A stretch of 6,533 nt of DNA from an uncultured Syntrophobacterales bacterium (lineage in GTDB: Bacteria > Desulfobacterota > Syntrophia > Syntrophales > UBA5619): positions 1 through 6,533 of the forward strand of contig CAIUXU010000507.1 in NCBI GenBank assembly GCA_903903205.1, in the 5' to 3' direction. A model generated the notes under the pieces. It saw only the letters and a program-made list of their open reading frames with translations, was not told the DNA's origin and made no database searches. A program made the position numbers and the translations under genes. Positions 1 to 6,353 of the stretch are shown in pieces (position 1 is the stretch's first letter; the number at the start of each line of letters is the position of its first letter).

Positions 1-1
1 C

Positions 2-124
2 TGTGTGGGTATGGGAGTCGGAACGGTGGATCCCCATTCGCCGAAGGAACATATCCCCGTCGCACAACTCGAAGCGGGTGTCATGTTCATCAAGGCCCTG
101 CTCACGGAAGCCGTCACCGCCTGA
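2..124 (+). CDS. C-terminal fragment of an M20-type metallopeptidase/amidohydrolase (5' end outside window)
   Basis: Frame 2 of the plus strand is open from the window edge to a TGA at 122-124, giving the last 40 residues of a protein that begins off the left side. The fragment has a glycine-rich strand (GMGVG), then HSPKEHI, then a helix ending in LLTEAVTA. In M20 zinc peptidases and amidohydrolases (PepT, PepD, carboxypeptidase G2 and relatives) the C-terminus carries a glycine-rich strand followed by HS/HT-P-x-E, whose histidine is a zinc ligand, and then a closing helix. The match rests on this short motif, so the substrate (di- or tripeptide, acyl-amino acid) cannot be given. The gene converges on the aconitase, is not part of the minus-strand operon, and has no visible link to it. 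Confidence 0.6.
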   Translation, partial: CVGMGVGTVDPHSPKEHIPVAQLEAGVMFIKALLTEAVTA

Positions 125-143
125 AACCTTTTACCATGAACAC

Positions 144-177
144 TGTCCGTGCCCTGCCTTGATGGAGGGCACGGACA
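144..177. terminator. Hairpin between convergent genes, possible bidirectional terminator
   Basis: Arms 144-155 (TGTCCGTGCCCT) and 166-177 (AGGGCACGGACA) are a perfect 12-bp inverted repeat around a 10-nt loop. It lies exactly midway between the plus-strand stop ending at 124 and the minus-strand aconitase stop at 197, with 19 nt on each side. Neither strand has a uridine tract directly after the stem, so this is not a textbook rho-independent terminator. It may instead be a 3'-end-protecting stem, or one member of a palindromic repeat family. Position and stem strength are direct observations; a shared terminator role is inferred. Confidence 0.6.
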
Positions 178-196
178 TGCGACGACGCCTCGATCG

Positions 197-2122
197 CTAC
201 TTTCCTATCCGATTGATGTAGTTCAGCAACCCGCCCGCCAGAATGATTTCCACCTGCCGCTTGGTGAATCCATGGGTGAGCTGGAAGGTTTTGTTTTTGG
301 TCAGATTCTTGACCGCCAACCCCTCGCCTGTCGGCAGTACCGTACGGATGTTGGAAATCTCCAGTTCATCGCCCAGTTCCAGGGTCTCCCATGCCCCCGG
401 ATCGGCAAAGGTCAGAGGCATGATGCCCAGGTTGATCAGGTTGGTGTAGTGAATGCGGGCATAGGATTTGGCCAGGATCGCCTTAACGCCCAGGTAGAGG
501 GGCGCCATAGCGGCGTGGTCCCGGCTTGAGCCTTGCCCATAATTGAGACCACCGACCACGAATCCTCCTCCCCACTCCTTCGTGCGCTTGACAAAGGCCG
601 GATCGACCGCCGTGAACATATACTCGGAAATGGCCGGGACGTTGGAACGCAGGGCGAGAATTTGGGTTCCGGATGGCAGGATATGGTCAGTCGTAATATT
701 ATCTCCCACCTTGATCAGCACGCGGTATCGCAGGGTATCCGGGACAGGTTGCGCCACGGGCACCGGTTTGATGTTGGGGCCGCAGATGATCTCGACGGAT
801 TGTGCGTCACGAGCCGGGGCCATGATCATGTTGTCATCCACCACGTAATGATCGGGAGGATCGATGATGGCTGGATCGCCCAACGTGCGAGGGTCGGTGA
901 TGACCCCGGACAGAGCGGCGGCGGCGCAAGTTTCCGGGCTTGCCAGGTAGACCTGGGCATCCGGTGTACCGCTCCGACCCGGGAAATTGCGATTGAAGGA
1001 TCGCACGGAGACGGAGCCGGTTGCCGGCGCCTGGCCCTGGCCGCAGCACGGCCCGCACGACGCTTCCAGGAGACGCGCCCCGGCGGCGATAAGGTCAGCC
1101 AAGGCGCCATTCTGGGCAATCATCGTGAACACCTGCTTGGTTCCGGGTGTGATGGTGAGGCTAACATTGGGGTGGACGGTCTTCCCCTTGAGAATGGCGG
1201 CGACCGACATCAGATCCTCGTAGGAGGAGTTGGTGCATGAGCCGATACAGACCTGGTTTACCGGGATGCCTTCCACTTCTTTCACCCGGACCACGTTGTC
1301 CGGGCTGTGAGGCTTGGCGACAAGGGGCTCCAATGTGCCAAGGTCGATCTCCATGTGCTCGTCGTAGGTCGCGTCGGTATCGGCGGCCATTGGTTTCCAG
1401 CTCTCGCCACGTTCCTGCGCTTCCAGAAAGGCCTTTGTTCTATGATCGCTGGGGAAGATGGAGGTGGTAGCCCCCAGTTCTGCCCCCATGTTGCAGATGG
1501 TTCCTCTCTGTGTCACGCTCAGGGTTTCCGCGCCGGGACCGTAATACTCAACGATCTTGCCGACGCCGCCTTTTACGGTGAGGCGCCGCAGCACCTCCAG
1601 GATGATGTCCTTGGCCGTGACCCAGGGCGCCAGACGGCCATTCAGTTTCACACCCATCACTTTCGGCATCGCAAGGTAGAGCCGCCCGCCGCCGGACGCC
1701 GCTATCGCATCCAGCCCTCCCAGACCGATGGCCAATGAGCCCATGCCGCCGGCAGTTGGGGTGTGGCTGTCTGTACCCACCATCGTCTTGCCCGGCGCGG
1801 CAAACCGCTCGAGATGAACCTGGTGACAGATGCCGTTTCCTGCCCTGGAGAAAAGCGCCCCGTATTTGGCGGATACCGACTGCAGGTACCGGTGATCGTC
1901 GGCGTTGCGGAAATCGGTCTGGAGCATGTTGTGATCGGTATAATTGACCCAGAGTTCGGTGCGGCCGCCGGGCAATCCCATGGCCTCGAATTGCTGCCAG
2001 CCCAGCACCTGAAGATCGTGAGTCATTGTCTGGTCGATGGCAATGGCGATCTCCTGGCCCGGAATCATCTCTCCTTCGACCAGATGTTCCTTGATGATTT
2101 TACAAGTGAGATTCTGTCCCAT
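197..2122 (-). CDS. Aconitate hydratase, monofunctional ~640-aa 'Aquifex type'
   Basis: This 641-residue cytoplasmic [4Fe-4S] hydro-lyase should interconvert citrate, cis-aconitate and isocitrate; a 2-methylcitrate-type substrate cannot be excluded. The N-terminal cluster-binding domains carry GTDSHT at about residues 116-121 and SCTNSS at 295-300. The predicted cluster ligands are Cys296 and Cys356/Cys359 (CGPC), followed by SFNRNFPGRSGT at about 375-386. A linker leads to the swivel domain, starting near residue 465, with GDNITTDHILPSG and the substrate-binding NYGQGSSRDHAA at about 527-537. All expected active-site blocks are present. The length fits the short aconitase/homoaconitase-like family rather than the roughly 900-residue AcnA or AcnB. 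An in-frame ATG lies 25 codons upstream at 2197, but those codons read through the repeat element and lack family-like sequence. The ATG at 2122 follows AGGAG with 8-nt spacing and starts a typical MGQNLTCKIIKEH N-terminus. It is the last gene of the operon, 138 nt after the lyase. Confidence 0.93.
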   Translation of the reverse strand: MGQNLTCKIIKEHLVEGEMIPGQEIAIAIDQTMTHDLQVLGWQQFEAMGLPGGRTELWVNYTDHNMLQTDFRNADDHRYLQSVSAKYGALFSRAGNGICHQVHLERFAAPGKTMVGTDSHTPTAGGMGSLAIGLGGLDAIAASGGGRLYLAMPKVMGVKLNGRLAPWVTAKDIILEVLRRLTVKGGVGKIVEYYGPGAETLSVTQRGTICNMGAELGATTSIFPSDHRTKAFLEAQERGESWKPMAADTDATYDEHMEIDLGTLEPLVAKPHSPDNVVRVKEVEGIPVNQVCIGSCTNSSYEDLMSVAAILKGKTVHPNVSLTITPGTKQVFTMIAQNGALADLIAAGARLLEASCGPCCGQGQAPATGSVSVRSFNRNFPGRSGTPDAQVYLASPETCAAAALSGVITDPRTLGDPAIIDPPDHYVVDDNMIMAPARDAQSVEIICGPNIKPVPVAQPVPDTLRYRVLIKVGDNITTDHILPSGTQILALRSNVPAISEYMFTAVDPAFVKRTKEWGGGFVVGGLNYGQGSSRDHAAMAPLYLGVKAILAKSYARIHYTNLINLGIMPLTFADPGAWETLELGDELEISNIRTVLPTGEGLAVKNLTKNKTFQLTHGFTKRQVEIILAGGLLNYINRIGK

Positions 2123-2130
2123 CGTTTTTA

Positions 2131-2135
2131 CTCCT
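2131..2135 (-). promoter_or_regulatory. Shine-Dalgarno site fixing the aconitase start
   Basis: On the minus strand AGGAG stands 8 nt before the ATG at 2122. This supports the start at 2122 over the in-frame ATG at 2197, which lies inside the repeat element. Confidence 0.8.
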
Positions 2136-2147
2136 TTCAGTCGTAAA

Positions 2148-2270
2148 AAAGTGCTGAGTACTGAGAAGCTGGTGCTGAGACATGTAGGGTGCGTCAAGAC
2201 GCACCATTTGTTTCGGTGCGTTACGCTTCGCTAACACACCCTACGCACTTGGTCCAGATCTCAGCACTTT
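2148..2270. repeat. Composite palindromic intergenic element with 11-bp terminal inverted repeats
   Basis: The element fills most of the lyase-aconitase gap. Outer arms AAAGTGCTGAG (2148-2158) and CTCAGCACTTT (2260-2270) are perfect inverted repeats, and a second GTGCTGAGA lies at 2172-2180. Inside, GTAGGGTGCGT (2184-2194) and ACACACCCTAC (2234-2244) pair with one mismatch. Between them sit two smaller hairpins: GGTGCGTC/GACGCACC (2188-2195 and 2198-2205, 2-nt loop), and GGTGCGTTA/TAACACACC (2215-2223 and 2232-2240, one mismatch). From memory, GTAGGGTGCGTTAGCG-like and AGTGCTGAG-like palindromes are dispersed in many environmental bacterial genomes, so a mobile REP/BIME- or MITE-like origin is likely. 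There is no transposase here. The right arm contains the TGA stop of the lyase gene. In RNA it could protect the upstream message or attenuate aconitase expression. Confidence 0.75.
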
Positions 2271-3160
2271 CTCTTATCCGCTTCCAAGGCAATCTGATCG
2301 TAGTGGATTTCCAGATCCATGAGAGATTCGGATTCCACGATGGATTGCCGTTCCTGCCAGGTGCAGATCATACCCTGGACACTCCCTGTCTGGGTTCCCT
2401 CTTTTTTCAACGCCGCCATCGCCTGTCCGACGGCCTTGATGGCGGAGCGCAGCGCCGTGTTGGCACAGAGCATCAGTTTGAAGCCCATCTTGTCCAGTTC
2501 GGCGGACGAGAAGAGGGGTGTCTTTCCCCCCTCCACCAGATTGAGCAGCATGGGTTTTCCCTTGAAGGCATCCGCTACTGTACGAACCTCTTCGACGGTC
2601 TGCGGCGCTTCGACAAAACCAATGTCGGCGCCCGCTTCAAAATAGCGATGGACTCGATCGATGGCGGCCTCCAGGCCTTCACTCGCACGGGCGTCGGTTC
2701 GGCCGATAATCAGCATCCGCGGATCTTTTCTGGCATCGACGGCGGCGCTCAGGCGGCCGACCATCTCGCCGATCGACGCCATGCGCTTCCCCCGGAAGTG
2801 GCCGCACCGCTTGGGGAACATCTGATCCTCCAACTGAACGCCCGCCGCACCCGCATGCTCCAGTTCCCGGATGGTTCTCTGGACATTCAAATAACCGCCG
2901 AAACCGGTATCAATGTCCACGATCAGCGGGATGTTCGTGCGTTCGCACATGGGTTTGATGATCCGCAGCAATTCGTCCACAGTTAAAAGTCCGACATCGC
3001 CAAGTCCCAGATGGGCGTTGGAGATTCCTGCTCCCGTGGCAAAGATGGCCTCGAACCCGGCCTGTTCTGCTATCCTGGCGGTCAACGCATCATACGTGCC
3101 CGGCACCACAACGACACCGGGACGTTGCATCAGTTCAGCAAACTTCTGTCTCTTGTCCAT
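2261..3160 (-). CDS. Isocitrate lyase/PEP mutase superfamily lyase (2-methylisocitrate lyase or 2,3-dimethylmalate lyase-like)
   Basis: This 299-residue cytoplasmic TIM-barrel enzyme belongs to the ICL/PEP mutase superfamily and probably performs a retro-aldol or retro-Claisen cleavage of a 2-hydroxy-(tri)carboxylate to pyruvate or glyoxylate plus a second acid. Visible motifs are VDIDTGFGG (81-89, metal-binding Asp82 and Asp84), LEDQ (110-113, Glu111), the catalytic loop KRCGH (117-121, Cys119 as general acid), GRTDA (153-157), VEAP (183-186) and Asn207. The cysteine loop marks a C-C lyase; oxaloacetate decarboxylase and PEP mutase members lack it. Length and block order resemble E. coli PrpB (about 296 aa), while PKRCGH followed by KxxxxxGEMV and the VEAPQTVEEV/EGGKTPL region also resemble 2,3-dimethylmalate lyase. 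The exact substrate is unresolved. The start is secure: AGGAGG precedes the ATG by 6 nt. The final codons (K-C-stop) lie in the downstream repeat. The gene follows tctA by 67 nt. Confidence 0.88.
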   Translation of the reverse strand: MDKRQKFAELMQRPGVVVVPGTYDALTARIAEQAGFEAIFATGAGISNAHLGLGDVGLLTVDELLRIIKPMCERTNIPLIVDIDTGFGGYLNVQRTIRELEHAGAAGVQLEDQMFPKRCGHFRGKRMASIGEMVGRLSAAVDARKDPRMLIIGRTDARASEGLEAAIDRVHRYFEAGADIGFVEAPQTVEEVRTVADAFKGKPMLLNLVEGGKTPLFSSAELDKMGFKLMLCANTALRSAIKAVGQAMAALKKEGTQTGSVQGMICTWQERQSIVESESLMDLEIHYDQIALEADKRKC

Positions 3161-3166
3161 TCAACA

Positions 3167-3172
3167 CCTCCT
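3167..3172 (-). promoter_or_regulatory. Strong Shine-Dalgarno site of the lyase gene
   Basis: A full AGGAGG on the minus strand lies 6 nt before the ATG at 3160. It is the strongest combination of match and spacing in the operon and suggests efficient independent initiation. The rest of the 67-nt gap to tctA contains a few short GGCC/CCGG self-complementary words but no convincing promoter. Confidence 0.75.
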
Positions 3173-3227
3173 AAACATATTTTACGTATCACAAGGCCAT
3201 AACCGGCCATTGCCGGCATATTGTCGT

Positions 3228-4733
3228 CTATCCTTCGCTGTCGTCGGCGATCCGGCCTTTTTTTCGAGTCATCAGATCGACGGCCACAATGGCCGCGGTC
3301 AGCAATAGAAAGGCGAGGCTGATCGGTTTGGTCAATAGGATCATCGGACCGTTGGAGGATAGCATCAGCGCCTGGCGAAGGGATTGCTCCATCCGATCTC
3401 CCAGCACCATCCCCAGCACCATCGCGACCGGCGTAAAACCCGACCAGCGCATGAAGAATCCGAGGACGCCGAAGAGCAGAACCAGGATCACGTCGGTGAG
3501 CGACCCGTTGATGGAAAAGGCTCCGACCGAGGCGAAGACCAAGATGATCGGCATCAGAAATTTCAGCGGAATATCGAGGATTTTTATAAAGATTCCCACC
3601 GCCGGCAGATTCATGATGATCAGGATCACGTTGGCAATATAGAGGGAGGCAATGACCGTCCACATCAGCGGCGCCTGATCGATCATCATCTGCGGCCCCG
3701 GCTTCAAGCCGTACATCGTCAGCACGGTCAGCAGAATGGCCGTCGTTCCGGAGTGGGGAATCCCCAGCGTCAACAGCGGGATCAATGCGCCGCCTGTGGA
3801 GGCGTTGTTGGCCGACTCGCAGGCGACCATCCCTTCCAAGGCCCCTTTGCCAAACTTTTCCGGATGCTTGGAGAGACGCTTCTCGAAACTGTAGGAGAGA
3901 AATGAACCGAGCACGGAACCGGCGGCCAAGAGACCTGTCATGAAGCCGGTCAGGGAACCTCGGAAGATGGGGCCCAAGCCGGCCCACCACTCCTCGCGGT
4001 TTGGAATCCAGCGGCCCGCTCCGATCCGTTCGAGAGTGGTTTCCTCTTTCCCGTATGTGGAAACCACATACCAGAGGACCTCGCCGATACCGAACACACC
4101 GATGATCACGACCACGTTGTCGATCCCATCCAGCAGTTCGGGCACCCCCATCGTGAGTCGCCCCAGGCCCGTCTGGAGATCGGTTCCGATCGAGGTCAGG
4201 ATAAGCCCCATGATCAGGGCGGTGATCCCGCGCAGCATCGATTCGCTGATCAAGGTCGCAGCGAGGATCAAGGCAAAGAACATGACCGAGAAATTCTCCG
4301 CAGGGCCAAATTCCAGGGCGAAGTTCGCTAGAGGTAGGGCCACCAGCATCAATCCCACGATGGACAAGGTACCGCCGATGAAGGATCCGACCTGGCAGAG
4401 CACCATCGCCACCCCGCCCCGCCCCTGTTTGGCCAGCGGGTATCCATCCACGGCGGTCATCACCGAAGACGCCTCCCCGGGAACATTGATCAGGATGGAG
4501 GTGATGGCCCCGCCATACATCGCGCCGCAGTAAACGCCCATCATCATGATCAAGGCGGTGGCAGGATTCATCGCAAAGGAGATGGGGATCATCAGCGCCA
4601 CGGTTGTGGAAGGGCCGATGCCGGGCAAAACGCCCACCACGGTTCCCAAAAAACATCCGAAGAAGGCGGCGAGCAGATTCGGTACGGTCAGTGCCTGAGA
4701 AAAGCCGTTCATGATCAAGGGCAGGGTGTCCAT
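3228..4733 (-). CDS. tctA: Tripartite tricarboxylate transporter large membrane subunit TctA
   Basis: This 501-residue, very hydrophobic inner-membrane protein is the channel subunit of a TctABC secondary transporter, which takes up a carboxylate delivered by the periplasmic TctC using an ion gradient. First-half signatures are GVLPGIGPSTTVALMIP at 34-50 and NVPGEASSVMTAVDGYPLAKQGRG at about 83-106. The second half has FGKGALEGM and ESANNASTGGALIPLLTLGIP (about 294-326), both diagnostic for the family. Length is typical (about 500 aa), with many transmembrane segments and a short charged C-terminus (RKKGRIADDSEG). Two positions look unusual: the second-half counterpart of the PGxG motif reads LLAAGS (268-273), and the usual GIPGS is GIPHS (His327). 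The start at 4733 has GGAG 8 nt upstream. The gene follows tctB across an 85-nt gap that contains a repeat hairpin. Confidence 0.95.
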   Translation of the reverse strand: MDTLPLIMNGFSQALTVPNLLAAFFGCFLGTVVGVLPGIGPSTTVALMIPISFAMNPATALIMMMGVYCGAMYGGAITSILINVPGEASSVMTAVDGYPLAKQGRGGVAMVLCQVGSFIGGTLSIVGLMLVALPLANFALEFGPAENFSVMFFALILAATLISESMLRGITALIMGLILTSIGTDLQTGLGRLTMGVPELLDGIDNVVVIIGVFGIGEVLWYVVSTYGKEETTLERIGAGRWIPNREEWWAGLGPIFRGSLTGFMTGLLAAGSVLGSFLSYSFEKRLSKHPEKFGKGALEGMVACESANNASTGGALIPLLTLGIPHSGTTAILLTVLTMYGLKPGPQMMIDQAPLMWTVIASLYIANVILIIMNLPAVGIFIKILDIPLKFLMPIILVFASVGAFSINGSLTDVILVLLFGVLGFFMRWSGFTPVAMVLGMVLGDRMEQSLRQALMLSSNGPMILLTKPISLAFLLLTAAIVAVDLMTRKKGRIADDSEG

Positions 4734-4741
4734 TTTTTGAT

Positions 4742-4745
4742 CTCC
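4742..4745 (-). promoter_or_regulatory. Shine-Dalgarno site of tctA
   Basis: GGAG on the minus strand lies 8 nt before the tctA ATG at 4733. Just upstream, a 5-bp stem CCCGC/GCGGG (4767-4771 and 4775-4779) is followed on the transcribed strand by six adenines rather than uridines, so it is not a terminator. Confidence 0.65.
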
Positions 4746-4793
4746 AAGATTGTACAGAGTTTTTTGCCCGCATGGCGGGGACCGGCTGCATAA

Positions 4794-4822
4794 GTAGGGG
4801 TGGGTTTCAAACCCGCCCCTAC
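4794..4822. repeat. REP-like palindrome at the 3' end of tctB
   Basis: Arms 4794-4807 (GTAGGGGTGGGTTT) and 4809-4822 (AAACCCGCCCCTAC) pair over 14 positions, with one G-T wobble at 4801/4815 and a single central base at 4808, so the practical loop is the TTTCAAA region. From memory, GTAGGGGCGGGTTT-type palindromes recur widely in intergenic spaces of environmental proteobacterial genomes, which would make this one copy of a dispersed family; that needs a genome search. The TAG stop of tctB (4819-4821) lies inside the palindrome. No U-tract follows on the minus strand, so read-through to tctA is expected. The stem may protect the tctCB part of the message from 3' exonucleases. Confidence 0.7.
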
Positions 4823-5277
4823 ACGGGGAAGGCGTTCAGCTGAATTCCCAGCAACGTTGCAAAGATCAGGTAGGTCGCAACGGAACAGCCGGCAGCGACC
4901 AGAAAGCTCAACCAGTGCTTCTGCTCGCCGAGCAGGTAGAAGCAGGCCATCAGGAGCGCCGTCGTGGCGATCAGGAACCCCAGCAGAGGCAACGCGAACA
5001 CATAGAGGGTGGAGAAAAGTACCAGGGGGAGAAATCTCCGCAGGAGTGCCGCCACCGTGATGCCCACATCTCCCCCGTGCGACGGCGCAAAGCCCGTCAG
5101 AAGCAGGACGGAGAGAATCGCGAGCAGCCCCGCCAGGGTCCAGGGGTACATCCGCGGTCCGACGAGGTCGGCGGTCGACGTGACCGGAAGTCGCCAGATG
5201 CTGATGAAGACGAGACCGGCCATCACCAGCAGGATGAGCGGAAGCAGTGTCTCGGAGAGTTTTTTCGGACGTTTCAT
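4819..5277 (-). CDS. tctB: Tripartite tricarboxylate transporter small membrane subunit TctB
   Basis: This 152-residue integral membrane protein is the accessory subunit that works with TctA. It has about four hydrophobic segments (roughly residues 11-29, 44-62, 82-113 and 121-143) and a short basic N-terminus (MKRPKK). The GPRMYPW stretch at 40-46 resembles the G-P-x-x-[FY]-P motif after the first helix of TctB proteins. TctB is poorly conserved, so the assignment leans on topology, length (about 150 aa) and its place between tctC and tctA. The ATG at 5277 lies 2 nt after the tctC stop, so translation is probably coupled; an AAGGTG within the 3' end of tctC, 11 nt upstream, may serve as ribosome-binding site. 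The C-terminus (LLGIQLNAFPV) appears complete, although the stop codon belongs to the repeat. Confidence 0.88.
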   Translation of the reverse strand: MKRPKKLSETLLPLILLVMAGLVFISIWRLPVTSTADLVGPRMYPWTLAGLLAILSVLLLTGFAPSHGGDVGITVAALLRRFLPLVLFSTLYVFALPLLGFLIATTALLMACFYLLGEQKHWLSFLVAAGCSVATYLIFATLLGIQLNAFPV

Positions 5278-5279
5278 CG

Positions 5280-6278
5280 CTATTTTTTCACCTTCTTCAA
5301 CATGCCCATGGGGCCCAGCAGCTCGCGATAGGTTTCATTGTCCCGCGCCAGCATCTTCGTGAATTCATCCCCGGGCATGAAGGCGTCGAACAGCTCGAAT
5401 TTGTCCAACAACTCTTTCCAAGTCTTGGTCTTGACCATCTCCGCGAACTTCTTGTTCCAGTAGTCGTAGGCGACCTTGGGCATCTCCGGCGGTCCGTAGA
5501 TGCCGCGCCAGTGGTAGATTGCTACGTCGATTCCCAAATCTTTCCAGCATGGTACGTTCGGGAGGCGGTCGAGTTTGGAGGCAGCGGAGACCGACAGGAT
5601 GCGCACCTTGCCCGCTTCCGCCTGTGTGACCGCTTCGGAGAGGCCGGTGCTCAGAATGGGGACGTGGCCGCCCAGCAATTTTGCCATCGCATCTCCGCCC
5701 GCATCGAAGACCACGATCTTGATTTTGCCGTAATCGACCCCCTTCTGTTTCGCGGGCAGCAGGGTGTTGAATTGATCGTTGCTGGGGACGGTACCGACGC
5801 CGAAAGTCACGGAGGTAGGATCCTTTTTCAGGTCGGCCAGGACATCCAGGGCGGTTTTGTACTTGGAGTCGGCCCGGACGACCCAGCAGTTGTACTCCGT
5901 GGTCAGGCGAACGATCGGTGTGACGTCCTTGAATCCGTATTCGATCGTTCCCATAAGTTCATTCAGCAGGATGCGGTTGCTATTGATGCCGATCACGTAA
6001 CCATTGCCCTTCTGGTTGACCAGGTAGGAGGTCAGGAGGTTCCCCCCCCCGCCGCCCTTGTGGATGACCGTGAACGGCTTGTCCAACATCTTTTCTGCGG
6101 TTAACGCCTGTTCGATGGCACGGGCGTGGATATCCAGACCGCCGCCCGGGGCCCCGGCGGGCACCATCTGGACGGGTTTGGTGGGGTAAGCCTGTTGCGC
6201 ATTTCCCTGCCCTGCAACCATGAGTAACGTGGCTGCAGCGAAGGTTACCAGTGCCACACGAACCGTTTTGTCTAGCAT
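5280..6278 (-). CDS. tctC: Tripartite tricarboxylate transporter solute-binding protein TctC (Bug family)
   Basis: This 332-residue periplasmic binding protein captures the carboxylate and delivers it to TctAB. A Sec signal peptide is visible: a short basic start (MLDKTVR), a hydrophobic core VALVTFAAATLLMVAG, and probable cleavage after GQGNA near residue 27. The mature protein opens with AYPTKPVQMVPAGAPGGGLDIHAR, the usual Bug-family strand and ligand loop (Y-P-x-K-P, then P-G-G-x-x-D-x-x-A-R), followed by VIHKGGGGGNLLTSYL (71-86) and GYVIGINSN. Later blocks YGKIKIVVFDAGGDAMAKLLGGHV (about 183-206) and GKVRILSVSAASKLDRLPNVPCWKDLG (223-249) fit domain 2. An in-frame ATG 16 codons upstream (6326) would place charged residues before the signal peptide and has no good ribosome-binding site. 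The ATG at 6278 has AGGAGG 9 nt upstream, so it is preferred. Ligand identity cannot be read from the sequence. Confidence 0.93.
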   Translation of the reverse strand: MLDKTVRVALVTFAAATLLMVAGQGNAQQAYPTKPVQMVPAGAPGGGLDIHARAIEQALTAEKMLDKPFTVIHKGGGGGNLLTSYLVNQKGNGYVIGINSNRILLNELMGTIEYGFKDVTPIVRLTTEYNCWVVRADSKYKTALDVLADLKKDPTSVTFGVGTVPSNDQFNTLLPAKQKGVDYGKIKIVVFDAGGDAMAKLLGGHVPILSTGLSEAVTQAEAGKVRILSVSAASKLDRLPNVPCWKDLGIDVAIYHWRGIYGPPEMPKVAYDYWNKKFAEMVKTKTWKELLDKFELFDAFMPGDEFTKMLARDNETYRELLGPMGMLKKVKK

Positions 6279-6287
6279 AGCCGTCTT

Positions 6288-6293
6288 CCTCCT
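6288..6293 (-). promoter_or_regulatory. Shine-Dalgarno site fixing the tctC start
   Basis: AGGAGG on the minus strand lies 9 nt before the ATG at 6278. This selects that ATG, directly at the signal peptide, over the in-frame ATG at 6326. The 75-nt gap to the upstream gene shows no clear promoter or terminator, consistent with co-transcription. Confidence 0.75.
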
Positions 6294-6353
6294 TTGATAA
6301 AAGTTTAACACCTCCGACAGGCCCAAGGAGGCGCCGTCAGAATCCGCTGGACG

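Noticed and set aside
533..1240. 235-codon plus-strand open frame antisense to the aconitase
   Set aside because: The opposite strand encodes the conserved aconitase core including the cluster cysteines; this frame is a shadow.
2150..2205. Possible promoter for the aconitase gene (a TTGACG word on the minus strand within the repeat)
   Set aside because: No acceptable -10 hexamer occurs at 16-18 nt spacing, and the word belongs to the palindromic GACGCACC arm.
2148..2270. CRISPR-like or tRNA-like structure
   Set aside because: The repeats are inverted modules with no regular spacers, and no tRNA cloverleaf or anticodon arm can be drawn.
2189..2986. 265-codon plus-strand open frame antisense to the lyase
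   Set aside because: It starts inside the palindromic repeat, is antisense to a well-supported enzyme gene and has no recognisable motif.
4760..4779. T-run next to a GC-rich 5-bp hairpin, resembling a terminator
   Set aside because: On the transcribed minus strand the run is adenines after the stem, and on the plus strand the thymines precede the stem, so the order is wrong for termination in either direction.
3130..4791. 553-codon minus-strand open frame overlapping tctA
   Set aside because: Its product is rich in Arg, Asp, His and Gly with no family-like motifs, while the overlapping 501-codon frame is an unmistakable TctA. It is an out-of-frame shadow in GC-rich coding sequence.
5247..6104. 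285-codon plus-strand open frame antisense to tctC
   Set aside because: It lies almost wholly antisense to a clear tctC and shows no recognisable domain. Long antisense frames are expected from codon bias at this GC content.
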